A stretch of 53,595 nt of DNA from Caulobacterales bacterium (lineage in GTDB: Bacteria; Pseudomonadota; Alphaproteobacteria; Caulobacterales; Caulobacteraceae): assembly GCA_017302335.1 (NCBI GenBank), contig JAFLCT010000004.1, positions 1-53,595 of the forward strand. Reading direction: 5' to 3'. Of the stretch, positions 45,884-53,595 are shown in pieces (within the stretch, counting starts at the first letter, position 1; each line of letters starts with the position of its first letter). The position numbers and the translations under genes were made by a program. The notes beneath the pieces were generated by a model, which ran no database searches, was not told where the DNA came from, and saw only the letters and a list, made by a program, of their open reading frames with translations.

Positions 45884-46172
45884 GCACCCTCTGTAATAGC
45901 TTGACCATAGGCGGGCAAATCCACGTCGTACACTAGGCGACCCTACACTCTAAGGGCACGTCTCTGGGACCCGAGTGAACCCTGCTTGGTGGGGAGCGAC
46001 CTCGTCTGACGGCGCGTGAGTGTCCGCTCTCCAGTCTGCTCTCAACTTCAGCCTGTAGCGCTGAAGTGACCCGTTCTCAGAACGGGGTAGAGGTCCACGA
46101 TTGGTCGAGGACGGTCCCAACTATCGGCTGTGGCAGTCGGCGCTGTCCAATCCCCCTCGCAAGCGAAAAGCC
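45884..46172. other. Non-coding gap with small hairpins between the ATPase-nuclease gene and hflX
   Basis: This is the longest gene-free stretch in the window (289 bases). No convincing coding frame is present. It holds the presumed promoter of the ATPase-nuclease gene at its left end, and two small hairpins: ACTTCAG/CTGAAGT (46045-46067) and CCCGTTC/GAACGGG with a 3-base loop (46070-46086). Either hairpin could end hflX transcription. The middle looks like degraded sequence of unknown origin. Confidence 0.5.
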
Positions 46173-47537
46173 TCACCCCACCCCAAACCGCCGCTCAAAC
46201 CGCCCCAGCGCCGCAGGATGCAGGCGCACGGTGATGTGGAACCGGCCCTGATCGTCTGTCTCCCGCCCCGTCACCCGGCCGTTTTCGTACAGCCAGGCCA
46301 GGGCCTCGCCCTGATGGGCTTCCAGCACGATCTGGCTTTCGGGTTCGTCGTCGATCAGGGCGGTGATGGCGTGGCGCAGGGCGTCGATCCCCTCCCCCGT
46401 CCAGGCCGAGACGGCGACGGCGCGGCCGGTCTGGGACAGGCGGTCGGCGGCGCCGACGACCTCGGCTTTCGTGTCGGCGTCCAAGAGGTCGATCTTGTTC
46501 CAGACCTCCAGCACGCGGCGGGTCTTGCCCTCGGCGGCGGGGATCTGTTTCAGCACGGTCTCGACATCGGCGGCCTGGGCGGCGGTGTCGGGGCTGGCGA
46601 TGTCGCGGACGTGCAGGATCAGGTCGGCCTCGCCCACCTCTTCCAGGGTGGCGCGGAAGCTTTCGACCAGTTCGTGCGGCAGGTCGGAGATGAAGCCGAC
46701 GGTGTCGGCGACGATGGCCGGGCGGCCCTGGGGCAGGCGGATGGTGCGCTGGGTCGTGTCGAGGGTGGCGAACAAGAGGTCTTTCGCCAGAACCTCGGAC
46801 CCCGTCAGCCGGTTGAACAGGGTCGACTTGCCGGCGTTGGTGTAGCCGACCAGGGCGACCGTCGGGAACGGGACCTTCTGGCGCTGTTTCCTGTGCAGGC
46901 CGCGGGTGCGGCGCACCTCTTCCAGCTCGGTCTTCAGCCTGACGATGCGGTCGGCGATCAGGCGGCGGTCGATCTCGATCTGGGTCTCGCCGGGACCGCC
47001 CGTGCTGCCTGTGCCGCCGCGCTGGCGCTCCAGGTGGGTCCAGGTGCGGACCAGGCGCGAGCGCTCGTAGTCGAGGCGGGCCAGTTCGACCTGAAGCCGG
47101 CCCTCCTTGGTGCGGGCGCGGCGGCCGAAGATTTCCAGGATCAGGCCGGTGCGGTCGATGACCTTGGCGTCCCAGGCCTTTTCCAGATTGCGTTGCTGCA
47201 CCGGGGTCAACTGGTCGTCGACGACCACGGCCTCGGCCTCGGCGGCGCGGACCAGCGCGGCCAGCTCCTCGACCTTGCCGGCGCCGAACAGGGTGGCGGG
47301 CGTGGTCTTACGCAGGCGCACGATCTCTTCGGCGCGCACGTCGAGGTCCAGCGCGCGGGCCAGGCCCACGGCCTCTTCAAGCCGCTCGGTCGCCAGGCGC
47401 GGACTGTCGCTTCGCCCGTCCGGGTGAACGACAATGGCCCGGATCAAGGGGACGGCGTGGTCGATGAGATGGGACGTCAGAGTTTCGGTCTCGGTGTGTC
47501 GGGAGTGAGGAGTGCTAGTGAGCAAGGCCGTGAGCAA
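46173..47537 (-). CDS. hflX: GTPase HflX
   Basis: A ~430-454-residue ribosome-associated GTPase. An N-terminal HflX domain (IVVHPDG...LFGAGKVEELAALV...VVDDQLTPVQQRNLEKAWDAKVIDRTGLILEIF) and the linker GPGETQIEIDRRLI lead to the G domain: VGYTNAGKSTLFN (G1), DTVGF (G3) and NKIDL (G4). It splits stalled 70S ribosomes under stress. The start is uncertain: the open frame begins at a TTG at 47537 inside a 41-base hairpin loop; TTG codons at 47525 or 47447 are alternatives. It lies downstream of hfq. Confidence 0.93.
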   Translation of the reverse strand: MLTALLTSTPHSRHTETETLTSHLIDHAVPLIRAIVVHPDGRSDSPRLATERLEEAVGLARALDLDVRAEEIVRLRKTTPATLFGAGKVEELAALVRAAEAEAVVVDDQLTPVQQRNLEKAWDAKVIDRTGLILEIFGRRARTKEGRLQVELARLDYERSRLVRTWTHLERQRGGTGSTGGPGETQIEIDRRLIADRIVRLKTELEEVRRTRGLHRKQRQKVPFPTVALVGYTNAGKSTLFNRLTGSEVLAKDLLFATLDTTQRTIRLPQGRPAIVADTVGFISDLPHELVESFRATLEEVGEADLILHVRDIASPDTAAQAADVETVLKQIPAAEGKTRRVLEVWNKIDLLDADTKAEVVGAADRLSQTGRAVAVSAWTGEGIDALRHAITALIDDEPESQIVLEAHQGEALAWLYENGRVTGRETDDQGRFHITVRLHPAALGRFERRFGVG

Positions 47538-47585
47538 GGCGGCGGTGCATATCGCTCACCTCTCGCTCACTAGCACTCCTCACTC
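47503..47585. repeat. Perfect 21-base inverted repeat between hfq and hflX
   Basis: Positions 47503-47523 and 47565-47585 are exact reverse complements over 21 bases, with a 41-base loop. The repeat spans the end of the hfq-hflX gap and the possible hflX start codons. A small frame in the loop (47515-47550, MHRRLAHGLAH) has its own purine-rich ribosome site. The structure could block or attenuate hflX translation. Confidence 0.85.
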
Positions 47586-47592
47586 GCGCCGC

Positions 47593-47838
47593 TCAGTCCT
47601 CGTCGGCGTCAGGTTCGTACAGTTGAACCGGCGCGGACGGCATGATGGTCGAGATGGCGTGTTTGTAGACCAGTTGCGACTGGCCGTCGCGGCGCAGCAG
47701 GACGCAGAAATTGTCGAACCAGGTGACGATGCCCTGGAGCTTCACCCCATTGACCAGGAAGATGGTCAGCGGCGTCTTGGTCTTGCGGACGCTGTTCAAG
47801 AAGGCGTCCTGAAGGTTTTGGCGTTTGTCTTGCGACAT
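47593..47838 (-). CDS. hfq: RNA chaperone Hfq
   Basis: An 81-residue Sm-fold protein. It begins [67 protein letters not shown]. The [16 protein letters not shown] and YKHAIST motifs are Sm1 and Sm2, and the YKHAIST lysine/histidine pair contacts uridine-rich RNA. Hexameric Hfq pairs small RNAs with mRNAs. The ATG at 47838 is chosen by homology. It is between dat and hflX on the same strand. Confidence 0.98.
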   Translation of the reverse strand: MSQDKRQNLQDAFLNSVRKTKTPLTIFLVNGVKLQGIVTWFDNFCVLLRRDGQSQLVYKHAISTIMPSAPVQLYEPDADED

Positions 47839-47928
47839 GGCGGGTTGGCCCCTGTTCTCTGTTGTTCGCGCCGGAAGGCGTGGGCGCGACAAGGACCTTA
47901 GACGGCCCTTCGCCACGCCCGCAATGCG

Positions 47929-48792
47929 TCAGATGGCGTCTCTCTCGGCCGCTTCAAGATACAGGGCGCGCAGGCGGGTCGCGATCGGACCCGGCTTGCC
48001 GTCGCCGATCTTCACCCCGTCGATGGAGACGGCGGGCATCACAAAGCCGGTGGCCGAGGTGTAGAAGGCTTCTCTGGCGCGCTTGGCCTCCTCGACCGAA
48101 AACGCCCGCTCTTCCAGCTCCAGCCCCTCTTCGGCGATCAGGGCCATGACGGCGGCGCGGGTGATGCCGCGCAGGATGTTGGACTGCGCATCCCGCGTCC
48201 GCAGCCTGCCGTTCTCATCGACGATCCAGGCGTTGGTCGACGAACCTTCGGTGACCAGGCCCATCTCGTCCACCATCCAGGCCTCGGCCGCGCCGCGCTC
48301 CTTGGCCGCCTGTTTGGCCAGGACATTGGGCAACAGGCCGACCGTCTTGATGTCGCAACGGCCCCAGCGGATGTCGGGCTGGGTGATGACGGCGACGCCC
48401 TTGGCGGCCTGGGCGGCGCCCTTGGACAACGGCAGGGACCGGGCGGTGATGACCACGCTGGGCGGCGTACCCTCGGCCGGGAACGGGTGGTCGCGTCGCG
48501 CCGTGCCGCGGGTGACCTGGATATAGACCAGCCCCTCGACCACGCGATTGCGGCGCACCGTCTCCTTCAGCACCGCCTCCAGCGCCTCGCGGCTCATCGG
48601 ATGGTCGATGCGCAGTTCGTCCAGACTGCGCCACAGCCGGGTCAGGTGACCGTCGAAATCGGCCAGGCGGCCGTCGAACACCGACCAGACCTCATAGACC
48701 CCGTCGGCGAACTGAAAGCCGCGATCCTCGATATGGACCACGGCCTGGCTGTGGCGGACATACTGGCCGTTCACATAGGCGACGCGCGACAT
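47929..48792 (-). CDS. dat: D-amino-acid aminotransferase (class IV PLP enzyme)
   Basis: A 287-residue class IV aminotransferase. It begins MSRVAYVNGQYVRHSQAVVHIEDRGFQFADGVYEV, the usual opening of D-alanine/branched-chain aminotransferases. The PLP-lysine region is DIKTVGLLPNVLAKQAAKERGAAEAWMVDEMGLVTEGSSTNAWIVD. The absence of the branched-chain signature and the position in the ntrX-dat-hfq order support D-amino-acid aminotransferase, which is conserved in Caulobacterales. It would make D-glutamate or D-alanine for the cell wall. Its start overlaps the ntrX stop by one base. Confidence 0.9.
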   Translation of the reverse strand: MSRVAYVNGQYVRHSQAVVHIEDRGFQFADGVYEVWSVFDGRLADFDGHLTRLWRSLDELRIDHPMSREALEAVLKETVRRNRVVEGLVYIQVTRGTARRDHPFPAEGTPPSVVITARSLPLSKGAAQAAKGVAVITQPDIRWGRCDIKTVGLLPNVLAKQAAKERGAAEAWMVDEMGLVTEGSSTNAWIVDENGRLRTRDAQSNILRGITRAAVMALIAEEGLELEERAFSVEEAKRAREAFYTSATGFVMPAVSIDGVKIGDGKPGPIATRLRALYLEAAERDAI

Positions 48793-50195
48793 CAGGCCAG
48801 GTCCTCATCGTCTCCGCCGCGGGCGGGCGAGACGCCCAGCGACTTCAGCTTTCTGTGCAGGGCCGACCGCTCCATGCCGATGAAGGCGGCGGTGCGGCTG
48901 ATGTTGCCGCCGAAACGCATGATCTGGGCGGCCAGATATTCACGCTCGAACACCTCGCGCGCCTCGCGCAGCGGCAGGGCGATGATCCTTTCGGCGCCCA
49001 ACATCCCTGGCGATCCGCCCGTGGCGACTTCCTGAGGCAGCATATCGGCGGTGATCGCTTCGTCGGCGTCTCCGGTCGACAGGATCAGCAGCCGCTCGAT
49101 GTTGTTGCGCAACTGGCGGACGTTGCCGGGCCAGGGATGGACCTGGAGCACGGCGATGGCGTCCTCGCCCACGCGGCGGCGTTGCAGCCCCTGGGACGCC
49201 GCCAGGGAGTCGATGAAATAGTCCACCAGATCGGCGATGTCCTCGCGCCGCTCGGACAACGGCGGCACCCGTATGGGCACCACGTTCAAGCGGTGGAACA
49301 GGTCTTCCCGGAACCGGCCCTCGGAGATCTCGATCTTCAGGTCGCGCGAGGTCGAGGTGACCACGCGCACATCGACCTGCACGTCCTGTTCGCCGCCGAC
49401 GCGGCGGAAACGCTGCTCGACCAGGACGCGCAGGATGCGGCTCTGGCTCTCGCGGGGCATATCGGCGACATCGTCGAGATACAGGGTGCCGTTATGGGCG
49501 CGTTCGAACACGCCGATCTTGGACGGGCGGCCGTCGGCCCCCTCTTCGCCGAACAGTTCGACATCCAGGCGCTCGGGCGTCATGCCGGCGGCCGAGATGG
49601 CCACGAACTCGCCGCGCGAACGCGGGCTGGCCTCGTGAATTTGGCGCGCGACCAGCTCCTTGCCCGAGCCGGGCGGGCCGGACACCAGGACGCGGCTGTT
49701 GGCGGGGGCCACCTTGGCGATGGTGGTGCGGAGCTGCTGGGCGGCGGCCGACTTGCCGATCAGTCCGGCCGGGGCCATGGCCTGGGCGCGCAGGCGCCGG
49801 TTCTCGCGCTTGAGCGACGCGGCCTCCAGCGCCCGATCGACCACCACCACCAGCCGGTCGGACTTGAACGGCTTTTCGATGAAGTCATAGGCGCCGCGCT
49901 TCAACGCGCTGACGGCGGTTTCGATATTGCCGTGGCCCGAGATCATGACGACCGGCAGATCGGGGTCCAGGCCCTGGACCACGTCCAAGATCTCCAGACC
50001 GTCCAGCCCCCCGCCCTGCATCCAGATGTCCAGAACGGCCAGGGACGGCTTGCGCGCCCGAATGGCGGCCAGGGCCTCGTCCGAGTTCGAGGCCGTGCGA
50101 ACCGCATGGCCTTCGTCCTCCAACAGCCCGGAGACGAGATCGCGGATGTCCGCCTCGTCATCGACGACCAGAATGTCGGCACCGGTGGATCGCAT
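48792..50195 (-). CDS. ntrX: NtrX-type response regulator with AAA+ and Fis domains
   Basis: A 467-residue regulator. The receiver domain is residues ~1-120 with phosphoacceptor Asp56 (AVLDIWM). The AAA+ domain has Walker A GPPGSGKELVARQ near residue 174 and Walker B GTLYLDDVADMPRE near 235. The C-terminal Fis-type helix-turn-helix is NISRTAAFIGMERSALHRKLKSL. The GAFTGA loop that contacts sigma-54 is absent; the equivalent region reads ELFGEEGADGRPSKIGVFE. It is paired with NtrY. In alphaproteobacteria this pair regulates nitrogen, redox and envelope functions. Confidence 0.95.
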   Translation of the reverse strand: MRSTGADILVVDDEADIRDLVSGLLEDEGHAVRTASNSDEALAAIRARKPSLAVLDIWMQGGGLDGLEILDVVQGLDPDLPVVMISGHGNIETAVSALKRGAYDFIEKPFKSDRLVVVVDRALEAASLKRENRRLRAQAMAPAGLIGKSAAAQQLRTTIAKVAPANSRVLVSGPPGSGKELVARQIHEASPRSRGEFVAISAAGMTPERLDVELFGEEGADGRPSKIGVFERAHNGTLYLDDVADMPRESQSRILRVLVEQRFRRVGGEQDVQVDVRVVTSTSRDLKIEISEGRFREDLFHRLNVVPIRVPPLSERREDIADLVDYFIDSLAASQGLQRRRVGEDAIAVLQVHPWPGNVRQLRNNIERLLILSTGDADEAITADMLPQEVATGGSPGMLGAERIIALPLREAREVFEREYLAAQIMRFGGNISRTAAFIGMERSALHRKLKSLGVSPARGGDDEDLA

Positions 50196-50206
50196 GGGTT
50201 CGCTCG

Positions 50207-52468
50207 CTATTCGGCGGCGACCGCGCCGACGCCCTTGGACGTCTCGTCGCGGCCGGCCTTGACGGTCGGTTGCAGGGGAAAGGTCAGACAGATGCGGGCG
50301 CCGCCCAGTTGTGCGGCGTCGGCCAGCCGTAGTTCGCCGCCGTGGTCCTCACAGATGCGCTTGACGATGGCCAGGCCCAGGCCCGTGCCCTTCTCGCGCG
50401 TGGTGACATAGGGTTCGGTCAGGCGGTCGCGGTCCTTGGCGGGCAGGCCGACGCCGTCGTCCTCGATGACGAAGGCGGCTGCGCCGTCTTCGATGTCCAG
50501 GCGGGCGATGATGCCGGGATGGGCGCGATCGAAACTCATGCCCTTGGCGGCGCGGTGCGCGGCCACCGCCTCGCCCGCATTCTTCAGGATGTTGGTCAGG
50601 GCCTGGCCGACCATGCGCCCATCGCAGTTGAGCACGGTCTTGGTCAGGGGTTCGGCGATCTCGACCATGACTTCGGGCGCGGCGACGCGCTGGGCGAAGA
50701 CGGCCTGACGCAGCAGCTCGGCCGGGTTCTCGGGCGCGAACCGCGGCGCGGGCATACGGGCGAAGGCCGAGAATTCATCGACCATGCGGCCGATGTCGCC
50801 GACCTGGCGGATGATGGTCTCGGTGCAGCGGTCGAAGGTGTCCACGTCGTCGGCGATGCGGGCGCGGTATTTGCGCCGCAGACGCTCGGCAGAGAGCTGG
50901 ATCGGCGTCAGCGGGTTCTTGATCTCATGGGCGATACGCCGGGCCACGTCGCGCCAGGCCGCATTCCTCTGGGCCGTGACCAGGCGGGTGATGTCGTCGA
51001 AGGTCAGCACCATCTCGCCGCCCAGACCGCCCTCGATACGGACGCGCAGACGCCGGGTCTCGCCCTCGCGGCTGACGTCGATATCCTCTTCGATATGCGC
51101 CTCGGCCCGCCCGACCAGATCGCTGAGTTCCGGCGACACCTTGGCCAGGGCCTTGCCGTGCACCTCGGTCTCGGAAATCGCCAGCAGTTGCAGGGCGCTG
51201 TCGTTGATGGCCGAGATACGCCCGCGACGGTCCAGGCCGATCACGCCCGCGCTGACGCCGGACAGCACGGTCTCGATGAAGCGGCTGCGCGCCTGGGCGT
51301 CGTCGCTGGCGGCGCGCAAGGCTTCTTGTTGTGCTTGAAGATCACTCGTCATGCGATTGAATGCATTGGATAAGACGGCGATTTCACCAGGATCGTTTTC
51401 GGCATCCACCCGTGCGCTCAGATCCCCGCCCGCCACCTGATCGGCCGCCTTGACCAGGCGGGCGATGGGGGCCGAGATCGCCCCCGCCGCCGACAGGCCC
51501 AGCCAGACGGCGCCGACCAGGACCAGCAAGGCCGTCTCCAGATAGCTGAGCGCGAAGGCCGCCTGGATGCGTGCGCGGCTTTCGGACGCCTCGCGATAGG
51601 CCGCGATGGAATCGGCGCCGTTGCGCATCCGCGCGACCAGACCGGGCGCCAGCGGCCGAACGACGTACAGATAGGCGTCGCCATAGTCCGGCAACGGATA
51701 GACGGCGCGGATGACGTCGGGGTTCTCCGTCACCTCGACGGGCGCGTTCTCTCCCTGGGCCGCGGTCTCGAAGGCTTCGCGCGGCGGGGCGACATAGGGC
51801 GGGGCGCCGGGAAGCGTGCCCTGGGCCAGCACCGCCCCCTGGCTGTCCAGGATATAGACGGCGGGATAGCCGAAGAAGTCCGCCACCTGGGTCAGGGCGC
51901 TGGAAAACTGGATGCGGTTGCCGAACACGCCGCGCACGCCGCCCAGCTCATTGGCCATGGCGTCCAGGTCGCGCTCCAGACCCGAGCCGACATCGTTGAC
52001 ATAGGCGCGGCCGATCTCGGCGCCGTTATCGACGGCCGAGCGGACATTGTCGCTGAACCACTGGTCGACGCCCCGGTTGACCAAGACCCCGAACACCAGG
52101 GCGATCAGGATGGCGGGGGCCAGGGCCACGGCCGAGAAGATGGCGACGAAGCGCAGATGCAGCCGCGCGCCGGGATCGGCCCGGTCCCGCACCAGGCGGC
52201 GCACCCGCCGCGCCGCCACGACCGCGAGACCGGCGATGACCACCAGATTGGCCAGAAGGATGTAGAGGACCGCCCGGCTGGCCTGGGCGCGCGCGCCGCC
52301 GGTCGTGTCGCCGGGGGCCACGGCCACCAGCCAGATCGCCAGACAGGTGACCAAAACCGCGGCCAGATAAGCCACACCGAAGGCCGCCCGATAGCGGCTG
52401 CTGGTCAGCCACGCCCAACGCGAGGCGTTGGGTTCCGAGGCTTCCAGCGCGGCGGGCGTGGCGGTCAT
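50207..52468 (-). CDS. ntrY: NtrY-type sensor histidine kinase
   Basis: A 753-residue membrane kinase. Three N-terminal transmembrane helices (residues ~28-50, 65-88 and 105-132) precede a large periplasmic sensory region of ~175 residues and a fourth helix (~308-332), HAMP (~333-385), PAS (~395-490) and the kinase core with His514 in RIAHEIKNPLTPIQ. The ATP domain has LTNILKNAGEAVAAH, DDGVGLP and GTGLGLAIVKRI. A short AT-rich patch (51325-51410) marks the HAMP end. It overlaps dusB by 4 bases and lies 11 bases upstream of ntrX. Confidence 0.96.
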   Translation of the reverse strand: MTATPAALEASEPNASRWAWLTSSRYRAAFGVAYLAAVLVTCLAIWLVAVAPGDTTGGARAQASRAVLYILLANLVVIAGLAVVAARRVRRLVRDRADPGARLHLRFVAIFSAVALAPAILIALVFGVLVNRGVDQWFSDNVRSAVDNGAEIGRAYVNDVGSGLERDLDAMANELGGVRGVFGNRIQFSSALTQVADFFGYPAVYILDSQGAVLAQGTLPGAPPYVAPPREAFETAAQGENAPVEVTENPDVIRAVYPLPDYGDAYLYVVRPLAPGLVARMRNGADSIAAYREASESRARIQAAFALSYLETALLVLVGAVWLGLSAAGAISAPIARLVKAADQVAGGDLSARVDAENDPGEIAVLSNAFNRMTSDLQAQQEALRAASDDAQARSRFIETVLSGVSAGVIGLDRRGRISAINDSALQLLAISETEVHGKALAKVSPELSDLVGRAEAHIEEDIDVSREGETRRLRVRIEGGLGGEMVLTFDDITRLVTAQRNAAWRDVARRIAHEIKNPLTPIQLSAERLRRKYRARIADDVDTFDRCTETIIRQVGDIGRMVDEFSAFARMPAPRFAPENPAELLRQAVFAQRVAAPEVMVEIAEPLTKTVLNCDGRMVGQALTNILKNAGEAVAAHRAAKGMSFDRAHPGIIARLDIEDGAAAFVIEDDGVGLPAKDRDRLTEPYVTTREKGTGLGLAIVKRICEDHGGELRLADAAQLGGARICLTFPLQPTVKAGRDETSKGVGAVAAE

Positions 52469-53520
52469 GCCACGGCAGCTTCTCTCGACTGTGACGACAA
52501 ATCAACACCGGAGTTGCAGCCTTGCGTCACGTTCCCGCACCACAGGCTTTCCAGCGCCGCCTCGACCTCGATCGGCGTGTCCAAACGGCACAGCCTGGCC
52601 TTGGCGGCGCGGCGCTCGGCCGGATCGGCGGGCCAGGGCGCCTGTTCGACGTACCACCCCAGATGCTTGCGGAACATCTTCAGCCCCAGCGGCAGGCCAT
52701 AGAAGGCGATCGAGGCGCGCAGGTGTTCGATGACGATGCTGAAGCGATCGGTCCTGTCAGGTTCTTCCAGCACCGTCCCGTCGGCCAAGGCCCTTTCCAG
52801 ATAGGCCGGCAGCCACGGCCGCCCATAGACGCCCCGGCCCAGCATCAGGGCGTCGGCGCCCGAGGCCGCCAATGCGGCCCGCGCGTCCTGGGCCGTCAGG
52901 ATGTCGCCATTGACGATGACGGGAAGTCCGACCGCCGCCTTGACCTCGGCCACAGCGGCCCAGTCGGCCGCGCCGGTGTAGAACTGTTTGCGCGTGCGGC
53001 CGTGCACGGTGACGGCGGCCACGCCGATGGTCTCGGCGCGGCGGGCGATGTCGGCGGCGTTGCGGTTGGCGTCGTCCCAGCCCAGCCGCATCTTGACCGT
53101 GACGGGACGGTCGACCGCGTCCACGACCGCCTCGATGATGCGGCAGGCCAGATCGGGCGTGCGCATCAGGGCCGAGCCGCAGGCGGCGCCGGTGACCTCC
53201 TTGGCCGGGCAGCCGAAATTCAGGTCGATGATGTCGGCGCCCGCCTGTTGCGCCATGCGCGCGCCCTCGGCCATCTTGCCCGCGTCGGCGCCGACCAGTT
53301 GGATGACCGTCAGCGGCAGCCCCTCGCCGACCGCCGCGCGCCGCACCACGTCGGGCCGCCCGCGCGCCAGCTCGGCCGAGGCCACCATCTCGGTCGCCAC
53401 ATAGGGCGCGCCCAGCCGCGCCGCGAGCAAACGGAACGGCAGGTCGGTGATCCCCGTCATGGGCGCGGCCAGCACCCGGCCGGGAATGGTCACGTCTCCG
53501 ATCTGAAGGCTTCGCGTCAT
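52465..53520 (-). CDS. dusB: tRNA-dihydrouridine synthase B (NifR3)
   Basis: A 351-residue flavoenzyme that reduces specific tRNA uridines in the D-loop. It opens IPGRVLAAPMTGITDLPFRLLAARLGAPYVATEMVAS, and has LNFGCPAKEVTGAACGSALM with the catalytic cysteine near residue 105, TVKMRLGWDDANRN near 143 and GADALMLGRGVYGRPWL near 225. It is the old NifR3, classically the first gene of nifR3-ntrBC. Here it overlaps ntrY directly. The C-terminal HLGWYVEQAPWPADPAERRAAK region is the usual helical RNA-binding tail. Confidence 0.96.
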   Translation of the reverse strand: MTRSLQIGDVTIPGRVLAAPMTGITDLPFRLLAARLGAPYVATEMVASAELARGRPDVVRRAAVGEGLPLTVIQLVGADAGKMAEGARMAQQAGADIIDLNFGCPAKEVTGAACGSALMRTPDLACRIIEAVVDAVDRPVTVKMRLGWDDANRNAADIARRAETIGVAAVTVHGRTRKQFYTGAADWAAVAEVKAAVGLPVIVNGDILTAQDARAALAASGADALMLGRGVYGRPWLPAYLERALADGTVLEEPDRTDRFSIVIEHLRASIAFYGLPLGLKMFRKHLGWYVEQAPWPADPAERRAAKARLCRLDTPIEVEAALESLWCGNVTQGCNSGVDLSSQSREAAVA

Positions 53521-53583
53521 CCGCGCCTTTCCGCCGTTTCAACCAGCCCTCGTCAAGCGGCATATCGGCGATTAGAAGGCCGT

Positions 53584-53595
53584 CATGGGATTTTC
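53584..53595 (+). CDS. Possible start of a divergent gene (truncated by the window)
   Basis: An ATG at 53584 with AGAAGG about 8 bases upstream is followed by only four codons (MGF...). Caulobacterales often carry ispDF divergent from dusB at this position (from memory), so this may be that gene, but nothing in the 12 bases can prove it. Confidence 0.25.

Overview
The window is a contiguous piece of a GC-rich alphaproteobacterial chromosome, most like Brevundimonas or another member of the Caulobacterales. This is inferred from gene order and protein style: ppiD-trpE facing tpiA-secG-pyrG, trpGDC-lexA, a pyruvate dehydrogenase cluster next to ftsB and eno, and dusB-ntrY-ntrX-dat-hfq-hflX. A perfect alphaproteobacterial SOS box (GTTC-N7-GTTC) in front of lexA supports this. 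Nearly all of the window is ordinary core genome, densely packed, with many 1-8 base overlaps between adjacent genes. No insertion sequence, prophage, rRNA operon or CRISPR array was seen. There is one tRNA (Ser, anticodon TGA). No gap of 300 bases or more lacks a gene; the largest is 45884-46172.

Region by region: 1-8562 holds the end of comEC, lexA, trpC/D/G, a tiny membrane protein, trpE and ppiD, which together give tryptophan synthesis, the SOS regulator and periplasmic folding. 8699-12304 carries tpiA, an orphan gene, secG and pyrG. 12308-15461 carries phoD, a short-chain dehydrogenase and tRNA-Ser. 15547-19589 is rlpA followed by a replication and repair run, tmk-holB-tatD and a PhnP-like hydrolase. 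19672-29419 holds a secreted M28 peptidase, then lpd, an unknown membrane protein, pdhC, a DUF5076-like gene, pdhB, pdhA, ftsB, eno and rpmF. This makes a complete pyruvate dehydrogenase set next to enolase; lipA, which makes the lipoyl cofactor, lies 7 kb away. 29531-38971 holds two acetyltransferases, an L-2-hydroxyglutarate dehydrogenase-like oxidoreductase, a DEAD-box helicase, a COQ10/RatA-like protein, lipA, an acyl-ACP/CoA ligase, DoxX, a DODA-type dioxygenase and wrbA. 39056-43170 holds two cell-surface peptidase-like proteins and an MFS-mazG-DUF1643 operon.

The accessory spot is 43892-46172. A 612-residue protein joins an HSP90/MutL-type (GHKL) ATPase to a PD-(D/E)XK nuclease domain. 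It sits alone between core genes and is visibly poorer in GC. It is the best candidate here for an undescribed, probably defence-related, system. 46173-53520 is hflX, hfq, dat, ntrX, ntrY and dusB. The ntrB-ntrC pair that separates dusB/nifR3 from ntrY in many relatives is absent.

Other structure that genes alone do not explain: two ~175-base nested palindromes at 33809 and 43172, both between convergent genes, one supplying the last codons of a protein; a shorter extragenic hairpin with a half copy elsewhere; a perfect 21-base inverted repeat between hfq and hflX; a 166-base near-identical repeat encoding the two lipoyl domains; metal-ligand substitutions in the M28 peptidase and TatD; and short AT-rich patches inside otherwise GC-rich core genes.
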